A DNA stretch of 64,000 bases from Streptomyces tailanensis (GTDB lineage Bacteria; Actinomycetota; Actinomycetes; Streptomycetales; Streptomycetaceae), in NCBI RefSeq assembly GCF_008386495.1, contig NZ_VTHJ01000040.1, forward strand, positions 1 through 64,000, given 5' to 3'. Each line of letters starts with the position of its first letter. The stretch's first letter is position 1. The notes below the pieces were generated by a model that did no database searches, was not told where the DNA came from, and saw only the letters and a program-made list of their open reading frames with translations. This document shows positions 8,643 to 17,998 of this stretch, piece after piece. The position numbers and the translations under genes are program-made.

Positions 8643-8930
8643 TCAGATGCGCCCCCGGCACAGTTCCAGCAGGGTCATGGCCAGCGCGGTGCCGGGCTTG
8701 CCCAGGGCGTCCCTGTAGTGGGCGAGGACCTCCATCTCGCGGGAGAGGTTCACCCGGCGGCCGCCCGACTCGATCCGTGCCTCCTGGATCACGGCCGACA
8801 CCGCCATCCGCTCCTGCATCAGCCCGATGATGCGGTCGTCGATCGCGTCGATCCGTTCACGGGCACCGCTGATCACATCGGCGGCCTCCGCGGTGTGCGC
8901 GCCGGTCCTGTCGCTGGCGGTGACGGTCAT
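8643..8930 (-). CDS. Chorismate mutase (AroQ fold)
   Basis: A 95-residue all-helical AroQ-type chorismate mutase converting chorismate to prephenate, the branch point to phenylalanine and tyrosine. The segment A-R-E-R-I-D-A-I-D-D-R (first helix, catalytic arginine) and the helix-2 region R-R-V-N-L-S-R-E are typical, as is the short C-terminal helix with R-G-R-I. I chose ATG 8930, preceded by GGAGCCCCGAC; an in-frame ATG 15 bases upstream is possible. There is no signal peptide, so it is cytoplasmic and single-domain. Upstream on the same strand lie a hairpin terminator (8985-9021) and a short frame rich in aromatic codons (9041-9112), suggesting attenuation control. guaA is transcribed divergently. 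Confidence 0.88.
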   Translation of the reverse strand: MTVTASDRTGAHTAEAADVISGARERIDAIDDRIIGLMQERMAVSAVIQEARIESGGRRVNLSREMEVLAHYRDALGKPGTALAMTLLELCRGRI

Positions 8931-8984
8931 GTCGGGGCTCCTCATCGGTTCGGACGGCGCCCCGGCTCGACAAGTCCGAAAACG

Positions 8985-9021
8985 CCAGGCGCCCCGGACC
9001 TTGTCGGCCCGGGGCGCCTGG
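8985..9021 (-). terminator. Hairpin terminator/attenuator before the chorismate mutase gene
   Basis: On the minus strand CCAGGCGCCCCGG (9021-9009) pairs over 13 bases with CCGGGGCGCCTGG (8997-8985), 11-base loop, followed by CGTTTTC. It stands 55 bases upstream of the start codon and 20 bases after a leader frame, the layout of a transcription attenuator. Confidence 0.7.
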
Positions 9022-9040
9022 GAAGTCGCTTGTCAGTAGC

Positions 9041-9112
9041 TCAAGCAGCACGACCATGGCAGCCGGTGGGCCGGTTGCCATAGGTAAAGAGGAAGGTCGA
9101 GTGCGTGAGCAT
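9041..9112 (-). CDS. Putative aromatic leader peptide (23 aa)
   Basis: ATG 9112 opens a 23-codon frame ending in TGA at 9041. Codons 7-11 read TTC-CTC-TTT-ACC-TAT (F-L-F-T-Y). TTT and TAT are rare codons in this G+C-rich genome, and three of five codons specify phenylalanine or tyrosine, the end products of chorismate mutase. A -10-like CATACT (9125-9120) ends 7 bases before the ATG, so the transcript may begin at the start codon (leaderless), as seen for some actinobacterial leader peptides. After the tyrosine codon, GGCA/TGCC and CCGG/CCGG can form a pause hairpin, and CGGCCC in it could alternatively pair with GGGCCG in the terminator loop. Translation is inferred, not shown. Confidence 0.5.
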   Translation of the reverse strand: MLTHSTFLFTYGNRPTGCHGRAA

Positions 9113-9119
9113 GGGGGTC

Positions 9120-9125
9120 AGTATG
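9120..9125 (-). promoter_or_regulatory. Candidate -10 box of the leader transcript
   Basis: CATACT read on the minus strand, 7 bases before the leader ATG. No convincing -35 box was found at 16-19 bases. Confidence 0.3.
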
Positions 9126-9233
9126 CCATGGCTGGGCATGAGGGCGGAGCCCTCAGTGGGCCAGCACCACAAGAGGGCACCCCGGTAGAATCGGCCACAC
9201 AAGACCCCCCGCCCGACCGCCGGAAGGCACCCC

Positions 9234-10831
<1,598 letters not shown>

Positions 10832-10833
<2 letters not shown>

Positions 10834-11314
10834 AGGTCCGTTTGAGAGTGCGCACCGGCTCTCCGGGCTTCCAGACCTGGACGACCAGATACTTGTCGTC
10901 CTCGACGTAGGTCCGTACGACCTCCGTCAGCTCGGTGCGGAAGAGGTGGAACGGCTCCGGCGGTTCCACCTCTTCGCCGTACGCGGCCTTGACCGCGGGA
11001 TCGTCGACCTCGATCGCCCGCCCGCTGATCCGCACGTCACCCCCGCCCATCTCCGTACCGGGGCCCGGATTGGCCTGCAACGCGAACCGCGGGTCGCGGC
11101 GCAGGTCGAGCGCCTTGAGCGAGTCCGGCATCATCCCCAGCCAGAGCTCGCCGTTGTGGAACTTGACCTCCAGCCCGGTCGTACGCGGGGAGCCGTCCAT
11201 GCGGAGCGTGGCGAGGATGTGATGCGTGAACGCGCCGAAGCGGGCCTCGACGGTGGCGGCGAGACCGGGTTCGGCGGCGACGAAGGCCGCCCAGTTGTTC
11301 GGTGTCGGTGGCAT
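10832..11314 (-). CDS. Pyridoxamine-5'-phosphate-oxidase-fold flavin/F420 protein
   Basis: A 160-residue protein of the split beta-barrel family that binds FMN, F420 or related cofactors. The pattern is typical: an N-terminal helix, the strand T-L-R-M-D-G-S-P-R-T-T, then L-W-L-G-M-M-P-D-S-L-K and the R-D-P-R-F-A-L segment, ending in a strand W-K-P-G-E-P-V-R-T-L. I chose ATG 11314 because the frame upstream is low-quality arginine-rich sequence. Cofactor and substrate cannot be told from sequence. It is convergent with guaA and divergent from the aldolase gene at 11525. Confidence 0.75.
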
Positions 11315-11524
11315 ACGCCGAGTCTCGCGCGGATACCCGACAACCTCTGTCCGGCTACTCCGAGCGACTGACGGAACGCCCCGAGCGTGACCTGAGCGCC
11401 GTACCGCTGGCGCGTTTCTGTGACTTGCGTAACGGTTGCGTACCCTCTTCACGGGACGGACCTGTTCTGCGTGGGCGACCGACGGTAACTTCCGCTTCGT
11501 AAAGGAAGTCAGTCTGGAGGACAC

Positions 11525-12319
11525 ATGCACGGGCCCACACCGCCCCTGCCGCTACCCACCGACCAGCTGCGGTTCGCCATGCCGCCGATGCACGAGTCGG
11601 CGGCCGCCGAGCGGCGACACCGCAAAGAACGGCTGGCCGGGGCATTGAGGATCTTCGGGCGACTGGGATTCGAGGACGGGGTCTCGGGACACATCACTGC
11701 GCGCGACCCCGAGTTCAGCGACTGCTTCTGGGTCAACCCGTTCGGGATGCCGTTCAAGCACGTCACGGTGAGTGACCTCGTCCTCGCCAACCAGGACGGG
11801 CAGGTGATCGAGGGCAACTACCACGTGAACCAGGCGGCCTTCACCGTGCACGCCCAGGTGCACGCCGCCCGCCCCGACGTCGTCGCCGTCGCGCACTGCC
11901 ACTCCGTGCACGGCCGCGCCCTCGCCGCCCTCGGCGACCTGATCGAGCCGATCACCCAGGAGTCCTGCGCCTTCTACGAGGACCACGCGCTCTACGACCA
12001 CTACACGGGTGTCGCCGTGGACGCGGACGAGGGGCGCCGGATCGCCGCGGTGCTGGGCAGCCGTAAGGCTCTTGTGCTGCGCAACCATGGGCTGCTGACG
12101 GTCGGCGACTCGGTCGACGCGGCGGCGTGGTGGTTCCTGTCGATGGAACGCTCCGCCCAGGTCCAGCTGACCGCGAAGGCGGCGGGGCGGCCGCTCCTCA
12201 TCGAACACCGGTTGGCCGCGGCGACGCGGGAGCAGGCGGGCGGTGACCTGGTGGCGTGGATCAACTATCAGCCGCTGTGGCAGGACATCAGCCGGAGCGA
12301 GCCGGATCTGTTGAGCTGA
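11525..12319 (+). CDS. Class II aldolase/adducin family protein
   Basis: ATG 11525 follows CTGGAGGA. The 264-residue protein carries the class II aldolase/adducin fold: G-V-S-G-H-I-T-A-R-D (about 55-64), a zinc-ligand pair in V-A-H-C-H-S-V-H-G (about 121-129) and a third histidine in L-R-N-H-G-L-L-T (about 181-188). Such enzymes cleave or epimerise sugar phosphates or decarboxylate related acids; the substrate here is unknown. The promoter region carries a direct repeat TTGCGTA at 11425-11431 and 11436-11442, 11 bases apart (one helical turn), followed by a -10-like TACCCT. It is convergent with the DUF4429 gene. Confidence 0.82.
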   Translation: MHGPTPPLPLPTDQLRFAMPPMHESAAAERRHRKERLAGALRIFGRLGFEDGVSGHITARDPEFSDCFWVNPFGMPFKHVTVSDLVLANQDGQVIEGNYHVNQAAFTVHAQVHAARPDVVAVAHCHSVHGRALAALGDLIEPITQESCAFYEDHALYDHYTGVAVDADEGRRIAAVLGSRKALVLRNHGLLTVGDSVDAAAWWFLSMERSAQVQLTAKAAGRPLLIEHRLAAATREQAGGDLVAWINYQPLWQDISRSEPDLLS

Positions 12320-12356
12320 AGGAAGTCCCGCGAGATTCCAGAAGCTCCGCGAGGGT

Positions 12357-13244
12357 TCAGAAGTCTCGTAGAACCGCTGCCTTGGTCACCGCGAACTCCT
12401 CGTCCGTCAGTACTCCGTCGCGGTGCAGTTCGCCCAGCTCGCGCAGGCGGCTGAGGAGGATGTCGTGGTGGTCGGCGGGCTGGGGCGGGGTGGCGGTCTC
12501 GGTGGACCGGGGATGGGCCGCGTGGTCGGACGTATGCGTGGACGGATGGGGGAGCCGGGCCGTGACCGCCGTGGCGACCAGGGCCGTGAGCAGGTCGCGG
12601 CGGCTGCTGCCCCACAGGTCCAGGGCGAACGGGTCCTTCTCGGGCGGGAGTTTGGAGAACACCGTCTCGCGCGTCACGAACCGCAGGAACCCATCCTCGT
12701 AACCGGAGTTGGGCAGCCATTCCACCTGGACGAGATCGCCGATGTCGATGATCCGCGGGCCGGTCGCGCGCTTGACCCGGTCGGAGGTGTCGTTCCAGTC
12801 GATCCTGACCTGCGTACCGTCGAAGGAGACCGTGCCGTCGCTGGACCGGACGGACACCGGCACGGGTGGCCCGGGCAGGAGGTAGGTGGTGGCGGGCTCC
12901 TTCGGGGTCTGTTCGAGGAGCATGGCCTGCCGTATCTCCTCGGCCACGTATTCGGCGGCCCCCGAGCGGTCGAGGTCGACCGTCAGCCGGTACGGGTCGG
13001 CCGCGTCCGGCAGCCGCCCGCCGGTGGCCCGGAGCAGTGGATCGCTGCCCTCGCGGAGCCGTAAGCGGAGCCGTCCGCGCTTGCGTTCGGGCTCGTACAC
13101 GACCCCGGACACCGCTTCGAGCGGAACCGCGATCTCCCCGTACGTCTGCCGGAACAGCGCCACGGAACGGTGCAGGCCAGGTGTGATCCGGACCGTGCTG
13201 CCGTCGAAGGCCCAGGTCCCGTCCCGCTGGATGATCTCGGCCAT
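12357..13244 (-). CDS. DUF4429 protein with C-terminal SHOCT motif
   Basis: A 295-residue protein with two copies of a ~95-residue beta-rich unit (first around W-A-F-D-G-S-T-V-R-I, second around V-S-F-D-G-T-Q-V-R-I), the arrangement of DUF4429 proteins that resemble pleckstrin-like modules. The last ~30 residues (R-L-R-E-L-G-E-L-H-R-D-G-V-L-T-D-E-E-F) are a SHOCT motif, a short helical oligomerisation element. There is no signal peptide or membrane segment. Role unknown; in Streptomyces such proteins are often paralogous and linked to membrane or developmental genes. It is divergent from the membrane protein at 13564. Confidence 0.78.
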   Translation of the reverse strand: MAEIIQRDGTWAFDGSTVRITPGLHRSVALFRQTYGEIAVPLEAVSGVVYEPERKRGRLRLRLREGSDPLLRATGGRLPDAADPYRLTVDLDRSGAAEYVAEEIRQAMLLEQTPKEPATTYLLPGPPVPVSVRSSDGTVSFDGTQVRIDWNDTSDRVKRATGPRIIDIGDLVQVEWLPNSGYEDGFLRFVTRETVFSKLPPEKDPFALDLWGSSRRDLLTALVATAVTARLPHPSTHTSDHAAHPRSTETATPPQPADHHDILLSRLRELGELHRDGVLTDEEFAVTKAAVLRDF

Positions 13245-13563
13245 AGGGAGATTCTCGCAGCCGGGTCAACACGAGGACCCTTACTTCACCCCGCGCTCTC
13301 CTTGCCCTCGGTGCCCCTGCCGGGCGCGGGCCGTGTTCCGTACGGCACAATTCGCTGTCATCGCGGGGCAGTTGTGCGGCCGCACGGCTGTGGTAGTGAT
13401 CGGACGTATGTACGACGCCCGGCGATGGCGGCGACAGTCGGCGATGACGTCGACGGCGGTGATGACGTGACGGCGATTGCCGAGGAAGCGGACGCAGAGG
13501 CGGCCGCGGCCGCGGCGCGGGAAGGCGGGCTCGGGCGTGGCGGTGCAGGAGGCGAGAGGGGGC
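13245..13563. other. Divergent intergenic region, no gene
   Basis: Separates the DUF4429 gene from the membrane protein at 13564. It contains GCACAA (13346-13351) and TTGTGC (13373-13378) as a wide inverted repeat. No clear promoter boxes. Confidence 0.4.
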
Positions 13564-14817
13564 ATGGGCGCGAGCGCCCATCACGGCGGGTGCATGTGCG
13601 GGGACTGCCCGCACGGGGCGCGCACGGGACATCGGCGCGCGGTCGCCGAGTTCCTGCTGAAGCGGGAGGAGTACGCGTCCGGGCAGGGGCTGCCCGCGGC
13701 CGTCGCGCACTCGGCGTCCGCCTCCCGGCAGTGGGTCTCCGATGAACTCACCCAGTCCGCCGCCCTCGTCGCCGAACGCGGCCGGGTCGAGGGCGAGACC
13801 TGGCTCGGCCGACTGTGGCTGCGCACGGCCGTCGTCGTCTGGGCCGCCGTCGTGACTCTGCTCCTCGTCCAGTCCCTCACCGCGATCGGCGCGGGCTGGA
13901 CGACCGCCCGCACGGCCGGCCTCATCGCCGCCCTGCTGGTGGCCGCGGCGCTGACCGGCGCCGGCTATCTGCACCGGGCGCGCGGCGGCGCCCTCGCCCC
14001 CGTCATCGGTGAGGACAACCGTCTCTCCACCTCCCGTGCGGTCGCCGCCGGTTGGGTGCTGTTCGTCGTCTTCGCGATCCTCGTCCTGGTCGGCCGCCTG
14101 GCCGCTGCCTCCGACCACGGTGAACGAGATGCGTTGATCTCCGGCCTCGACCTCGCCCGAGGTGCGGGCATCGTGACCGTCCTCGCCGTGGTCTGCGGCA
14201 TCGCGGTACTGGTCCGCCGCGTCGTCGGCCTCCGCGTCCTCGCCCAACGCCTCCAAAAGGTCCGTGCCCACCGCCCTCGCGCCGCCGACCTCCTCACCGA
14301 CGACTCGGGCCGAGGCAGCTTCACCGACATCCAGTACGTCGTCATCGGCGCCGCCGCCCTTGCCTTCGCGGCGGTACGCCTGGCCCGCCGCCCCGACCAA
14401 CTCCCCGACCTCCCCTGGGGCCTGGCCCTCCTCGTCCTCGTCTCGGCCGCCACTTACGTCGCCGGCAAGTACGCCGAGGGCGGCCGCCCCGTCATCCTCT
14501 CCGTCGTCCGCGCCCGCGAGGCCGGCGACCTCGACGCCCCCATCCGCAACGGCGACGACATCGAGATCCGCGGCGCCGGCTTCGTCCCCCCGGGCGCTCA
14601 GACCGCCGACCGCCTCTCCCGCATGGTCGTCCGCATCGGCCCCGTCCACGTCCACGTCCCCCTGGTCCCCGTGCCCGGCGGCTTCAACAACCCCACCGAC
14701 ACCGTCCTCACCGTCCCCGTCCCCGCCGACGTCGAACCCGGCCAAACCGAGGTTCAGGTCATCACCGCAGCCGGCGTAGAAACCAACCGCTACGCGATCG
14801 AGGTCTCGGCGGACTGA
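13564..14817 (+). CDS. Six-helix membrane protein with Cys-rich N-terminus, unknown function
   Basis: ATG 13564 was chosen for the GGAGGCGAGAGGGGG directly upstream; the frame also opens at TTG 13477. The 417-residue product begins with a cytoplasmic cluster H-H-G-G-C-M-C-G-D-C (residues 5-14), which could bind a metal. About six hydrophobic segments follow between residues ~80 and ~280. The C-terminal ~100 residues are a soluble, beta-rich domain with R-N-G-D-D-I-E-I-R-G-A-G-F-V-P-P-G-A, resembling the IPT/TIG-like folds that follow membrane domains in other actinobacterial proteins. I do not recognise the family. It stands alone between a DUF4429 gene and a repeat-rich intergenic region. 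Confidence 0.7.
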   Translation: MGASAHHGGCMCGDCPHGARTGHRRAVAEFLLKREEYASGQGLPAAVAHSASASRQWVSDELTQSAALVAERGRVEGETWLGRLWLRTAVVVWAAVVTLLLVQSLTAIGAGWTTARTAGLIAALLVAAALTGAGYLHRARGGALAPVIGEDNRLSTSRAVAAGWVLFVVFAILVLVGRLAAASDHGERDALISGLDLARGAGIVTVLAVVCGIAVLVRRVVGLRVLAQRLQKVRAHRPRAADLLTDDSGRGSFTDIQYVVIGAAALAFAAVRLARRPDQLPDLPWGLALLVLVSAATYVAGKYAEGGRPVILSVVRAREAGDLDAPIRNGDDIEIRGAGFVPPGAQTADRLSRMVVRIGPVHVHVPLVPVPGGFNNPTDTVLTVPVPADVEPGQTEVQVITAAGVETNRYAIEVSAD

Positions 14818-14966
14818 GGGCCACTGAGGGCCACTGAGGGCTACTGGGGGCCTGGGGGTGTGCCGCAGGGCATGCAGACGTTGCGGGGGTCCAGGGGGCG
14901 CAGCGCCCCTGGCGGGGTCCGGGGCCGAGCCCCGTGTCGGTGCGGGGTCGAAGGGGCGGCAGCCCC
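14814..14966. repeat. Short tandem repeat and GC-rich palindromes between genes
   Basis: After the stop, the unit GAGGGCCACT occurs twice with a third degenerate copy (14817-14847). Three palindromes follow: CCAGGGGGCGCAGCGCCCCT and two bases more (14891-14912), GGGGCCGAGCCCC (14921-14933) and GGGGCGGCAGCCCC (14953-14966). They are the dispersed intergenic type seen again at 32400-32560. They fill most of the 313-base gap before the DoxX gene. Confidence 0.6.
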
Positions 14967-15130
14967 TGGGATGGGGCGGGTAAGGGCGGCGGGGGCGAGA
15001 AAGAGATGGGCCCGGGACGAGCCACCCCAACCCGGAAAAAGTCGGTCGCACCATTGAGCGCCCCCACCCCTCCGAACGTATCGTCTGTTGAGGGGTCAAC
15101 GGCACGGCGGACAAGAGGCGGCGCAGACTG

Positions 15131-15667
15131 ATGACTCACGACATTCGCACGGACTCCTACCCTCACTATCTCGACGGCGGCCGCGACTGGCGGGACACAG
15201 CCACCCGCTACGCCCTGCTGCCCCTACGCGTCTTCCTCGGCATCACCTTCATCTATGCCGGCCTGGACAAACTCACCGACAGCGCGTTCATGGCCGAATC
15301 CGGCTCCGGCTCGATCGGCGACATGATGAGCGCCGCGCGCGATGCCTCCGCCATCCCGGCCATGGTCGACATGGCCCTCGAGAACCCGGTCGGCTTCGGC
15401 TACGCCATCGCCATCGGCGAACTCGCCGTCGGCATCGGTACCCTCCTCGGTCTCCTCACCCGCCTCGCCGCCGTCGGCGGTGCCCTCATCTCCCTCAGCT
15501 TCTGGCTGACGGTCAGCTGGTCCGCGAGCCCGTACTACTTCGGCAACGACCTCCCCTACCTCATGGCCTGGCTCCCTCTGATCCTCGCCGGAGCCCCGGT
15601 GCTCTCCGTGGACGCCGCCATCCGCTCCCGACGCGGCAACAGGCACCGAGCGGCCGGCTACCGCTGA
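15131..15667 (+). CDS. DoxX family membrane protein
   Basis: A 178-residue protein with four hydrophobic segments and the DoxX/DoxD signature at the first helix (L-R-V-F-L-G-I-T-F-I-Y-A-G-L-D-K-L). Some members are subunits of thiosulfate:quinone oxidoreductase; others belong to membrane oxidoreductase complexes of oxidative stress. Between helices 1 and 2 there is a ~35-residue polar insertion. No partner gene adjoins it, so its role is open. Start ATG 15131 has only a weak AGAGGCGG upstream. Confidence 0.8.
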   Translation: MTHDIRTDSYPHYLDGGRDWRDTATRYALLPLRVFLGITFIYAGLDKLTDSAFMAESGSGSIGDMMSAARDASAIPAMVDMALENPVGFGYAIAIGELAVGIGTLLGLLTRLAAVGGALISLSFWLTVSWSASPYYFGNDLPYLMAWLPLILAGAPVLSVDAAIRSRRGNRHRAAGYR

Positions 15668-15888
15668 GACCCACCGCCCTACGGCCCGTGCCTCGCCGTG
15701 GCCGACCGACCTGGCCCGACCGCCCCCGGCCGAGCCCGTCCTGCCCAGGGCCCGGTCCGACCCGGCTCGTGCGGTTGGGGCTCTGGTCGTGGGGAGGGCC
15801 CTGTACCTGATCGTCGCCAGGACCACAGCGGGCCTCAGTGGTCCACGGTTCCGTCATGCCACGCATCGACCCGTTGCGTTCTGCCAGG

Positions 15889-16257
15889 TCAGCCCCGCCC
15901 GCCCGAGCCCGGCGCCTGGGCATCCCCAGGTATTCGTCCCGCCTGTTCTGCCGAGTCCATACGCCCTGTCGGTCCTAGTGGGCCTGCTTGTCCTGGCGGC
16001 CCTGCAGGTCCATCGGTCCCGCCGGGCCCATAGGTCCGGCCGGTCCCACCCGGCCGCCCCGGCGCCCGGTGGCCCCGTATCGCGTGGTTCAGGAAAGCCA
16101 TGGCGCCCGCGAGGCACAACCCGGCGACGACGAGCGGTATCACGGCGAACCACGGTGTCTCCCAGGCATCGCCCGCGTCGCCGAGATAGACGACACCGGC
16201 GAGGGTGAGGAAGCAGCCGGCGACGAGCTTGCCCGGCTTGAGCTCATGCCGCAGCAC
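15889..16257 (-). CDS. Small two-helix membrane protein with collagen-like tail
   Basis: GTG 16257 lies inside the end of the PspC gene (14-base overlap), so translation is probably coupled. Residues ~10-60 form two hydrophobic segments. The remaining ~60 residues are Gly/Pro-rich with irregular G-x-y triplets (G-P-G-G-T-D-G-P-A-G-P-P-G-Q). No known family was recognised. The overlap with a PspC protein suggests a membrane partner of it. The tail may be translated low-complexity sequence of no function. Confidence 0.6.
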   Translation of the reverse strand: MLRHELKPGKLVAGCFLTLAGVVYLGDAGDAWETPWFAVIPLVVAGLCLAGAMAFLNHAIRGHRAPGRPGGTGRTYGPGGTDGPAGPPGQAGPLGPTGRMDSAEQAGRIPGDAQAPGSGGRG

Positions 16258-17866
16258 GGGCCACCTCCGCCTGCCCCAGACCGACCTCGAGGTCGATGGT
16301 GATCGTGCCGCCGTTGTCCGAGCCCTTCGCCGGGGACAGCGTCAGCTGATCGCTCTTGTCCGGTGCCACGTCCACGTCCTCCTTGTCGTCACCCGGCAAC
16401 TGAATGTCACCGAGGCCCACTTCGATGTCGAGCCGCACGGTGACGTCCGGCGGAACCACCACCTTCACCTTGCCCGCGCCCACCTCCACGCTCGTGGCCA
16501 GCGTCTGCCCCTTCGGCACGTTCACCTTCGTCAGGTCCAGGGTGCCCACGCCCGTGCCCAGCTCGTACTGGTCGGCCACACTCGCCGTGTTCCGCGGTGT
16601 CCACGCCGTACGGACCCAGTCCGTGGTGATGTTCGTCGGGAGCGCCGCCGTGCACGCCAGGAGTCCCGCCGTGACCACGGCCAGGAAGATCGACCCTGCT
16701 CCCGTACGGCCCAGGAACGCGCTCGCCGCTATGCCCAGGCCGAACACGACGAGCGCGCAGGCCAGACCGGTCTGCAGGCTGGCGGTCGGCGCGCGGTCCT
16801 CCCATGTCGCGCCCGTGCCGAGGCCGCCGGCCAGCAGCGCGAGCAGGAAGACCCAGCCGCCTATCCAGCGCGGCGCGCGCGGCTTCGGCCCGCGTGCGGT
16901 GCGTATGTCCTGGTGGGTGGGGATGCCCCGGGCGATGTTGACCGCCGCGGCGATGTCCCGGTCGCGTGCCTCCCACGGCCCCCACAGATAGCCCGTGCCG
17001 CCCACATGCGTGCCGTCCTTGACTATCGGGTCGCGCCACCAGGAGGGGTAGGAGGCGGCCACGGGTGGCGCCTGGGCCTCCGGCGGGGCGTCGGCGACGG
17101 CCTGTGCGGCGAGGGGGTCCGGGTCGGGGGCGCCGCGCTGCTGCGACCAGTACCCCGCGCCGGCCAGGAGAAGGGAGACGACCACGGAGAAGGTCAGGGC
17201 TGTGTTGTTGCCCAGCATGGTGAGGAACACGCCGCAGCCGACCAGTGCGAAGAGCACGGCCGTCAGGGCATGGCCGTCGACCCGGGCTGTCAGCAGCTTG
17301 CGTACCTCGTTCTCCTCCTCGTCGTCGTACGGCACGAGCAGCCAGGCGAAGCCGTAGAAAATGAGGCCCAGGCCACCGGTCGCGGAGAGGACCACGAGCA
17401 CGATCCGGAAGATCACCGGATCCATGTCGCACTGCCGCCCGAGTCCGGCACAGACCCCGCCCAGCATCTTGTACCGCCGGTCACGGCGGAACTTGTGCGG
17501 AGTGGGAGTGTCGGCCGGATCACCGGGAGCGGCATGAGGCGAGGCGTCGGCGGCGGCGGGTTGGTTCGTCGTATCGCCTGTGTCGCGGGCGTTGCCTCGG
17601 CCCGTCGCGTCGGCGGAATCGTACGAGTCGGCCCGCTCAGGCCCGCCGGCCGAACCGCCGGTGCCCCTCTTATCACCGCCCGTGCCCGTGCCCGTGCCCG
17701 TGCCCGTGCCCGTGCTCGCGTGTGCGTGTGCGCCCGCGCCTTCGTGCGCGCGCGGCCTCTTCGCCGTGCCCGGTGGGGGCACGGCGTCCTGCGGCTTGTC
17801 GGTCGGCCGCCGGTCGGGACCCGAGCTGGGGCCCGGCTCCGATGCCGCGTGCTGGTGATCCGTCAT
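16244..17866 (-). CDS. PspC-domain membrane protein with adhesin-like C-terminal domain
   Basis: ATG 17866 gives 540 residues. The N-terminal ~110 residues are low-complexity (Thr-Gly repeats). The PspC domain follows (R-R-Y-K-M-L-G-G-V-C-A-G-L-G-R, about 125-185) with its two membrane segments; several more hydrophobic segments lie between 200 and 400. The last ~130 residues are beta-rich (V-E-V-G-A-G-K-V-K-V-V-V-P-P-D-V), like the DUF2154/adhesin-type domain often fused to PspC. PspC proteins sense or transmit envelope stress. It is divergent from a PspC-histidine kinase and LuxR-type regulator (17997-20185), with CCCTGAT boxes in between, so the three probably form one response module. Confidence 0.85.
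   Translation of the reverse strand: MTDHQHAASEPGPSSGPDRRPTDKPQDAVPPPGTAKRPRAHEGAGAHAHASTGTGTGTGTGTGGDKRGTGGSAGGPERADSYDSADATGRGNARDTGDTTNQPAAADASPHAAPGDPADTPTPHKFRRDRRYKMLGGVCAGLGRQCDMDPVIFRIVLVVLSATGGLGLIFYGFAWLLVPYDDEEENEVRKLLTARVDGHALTAVLFALVGCGVFLTMLGNNTALTFSVVVSLLLAGAGYWSQQRGAPDPDPLAAQAVADAPPEAQAPPVAASYPSWWRDPIVKDGTHVGGTGYLWGPWEARDRDIAAAVNIARGIPTHQDIRTARGPKPRAPRWIGGWVFLLALLAGGLGTGATWEDRAPTASLQTGLACALVVFGLGIAASAFLGRTGAGSIFLAVVTAGLLACTAALPTNITTDWVRTAWTPRNTASVADQYELGTGVGTLDLTKVNVPKGQTLATSVEVGAGKVKVVVPPDVTVRLDIEVGLGDIQLPGDDKEDVDVAPDKSDQLTLSPAKGSDNGGTITIDLEVGLGQAEVARAAA
17679..17714 (-). repeat. Hexanucleotide tandem repeat in the PspC gene
   Basis: Six exact copies of CCCGTG on the plus strand, coding Thr-Gly repeats in the N-terminal linker. 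In-frame copy-number change would alter only the linker length. Confidence 0.9.
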
Positions 17867-17922
17867 GCGTCCATCGTGACCGCCGAGCCGTTCCGATGGC
17901 AGTCGGGATGACCCTGGTCGAA

Positions 17923-17998
17923 CCCTGATATCGGCACGGGGATGCGTTCGATCATGGCCCGGCCGAAGATCAGGGGCGTCTCGGGGGTCGACCCTGAT
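17923..17998. promoter_or_regulatory. Three CCCTGAT/ATCAGGG boxes in the divergent PspC promoter region
   Basis: CCCTGAT at 17923-17929 (within TCGAACCCTGAT), ATCAGGG at 17969-17975 and CCCTGAT at 17992-17998 (within TCGACCCTGAT). The second and third form an inverted repeat with a 16-base centre. Their place between the PspC gene and the kinase/regulator operon suggests autoregulation by the response regulator. Inference only. Confidence 0.4.

Noticed and set aside
8425..8718. Small plus-strand frame in the intergenic region
   Set aside because: No ribosome-binding site and low similarity to real codon use; overlaps the chorismate mutase gene on the other strand.
14881..15000. GC-rich palindromes as a structured RNA gene
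   Set aside because: They are of the short dispersed intergenic type and lack a larger consistent fold.
12268..15114. Minus-strand frame of 948 codons
   Set aside because: Runs across an aldolase, a DUF4429 gene and a membrane-protein gene in other frames; low-complexity arginine/proline sequence.
17679..17714. Hexamer repeats as a CRISPR or origin-like array
   Set aside because: Short, in coding frame (Thr-Gly), no spacers; the 27-base and 24-base repeats at 52831 and 41400 are likewise coding repeats.
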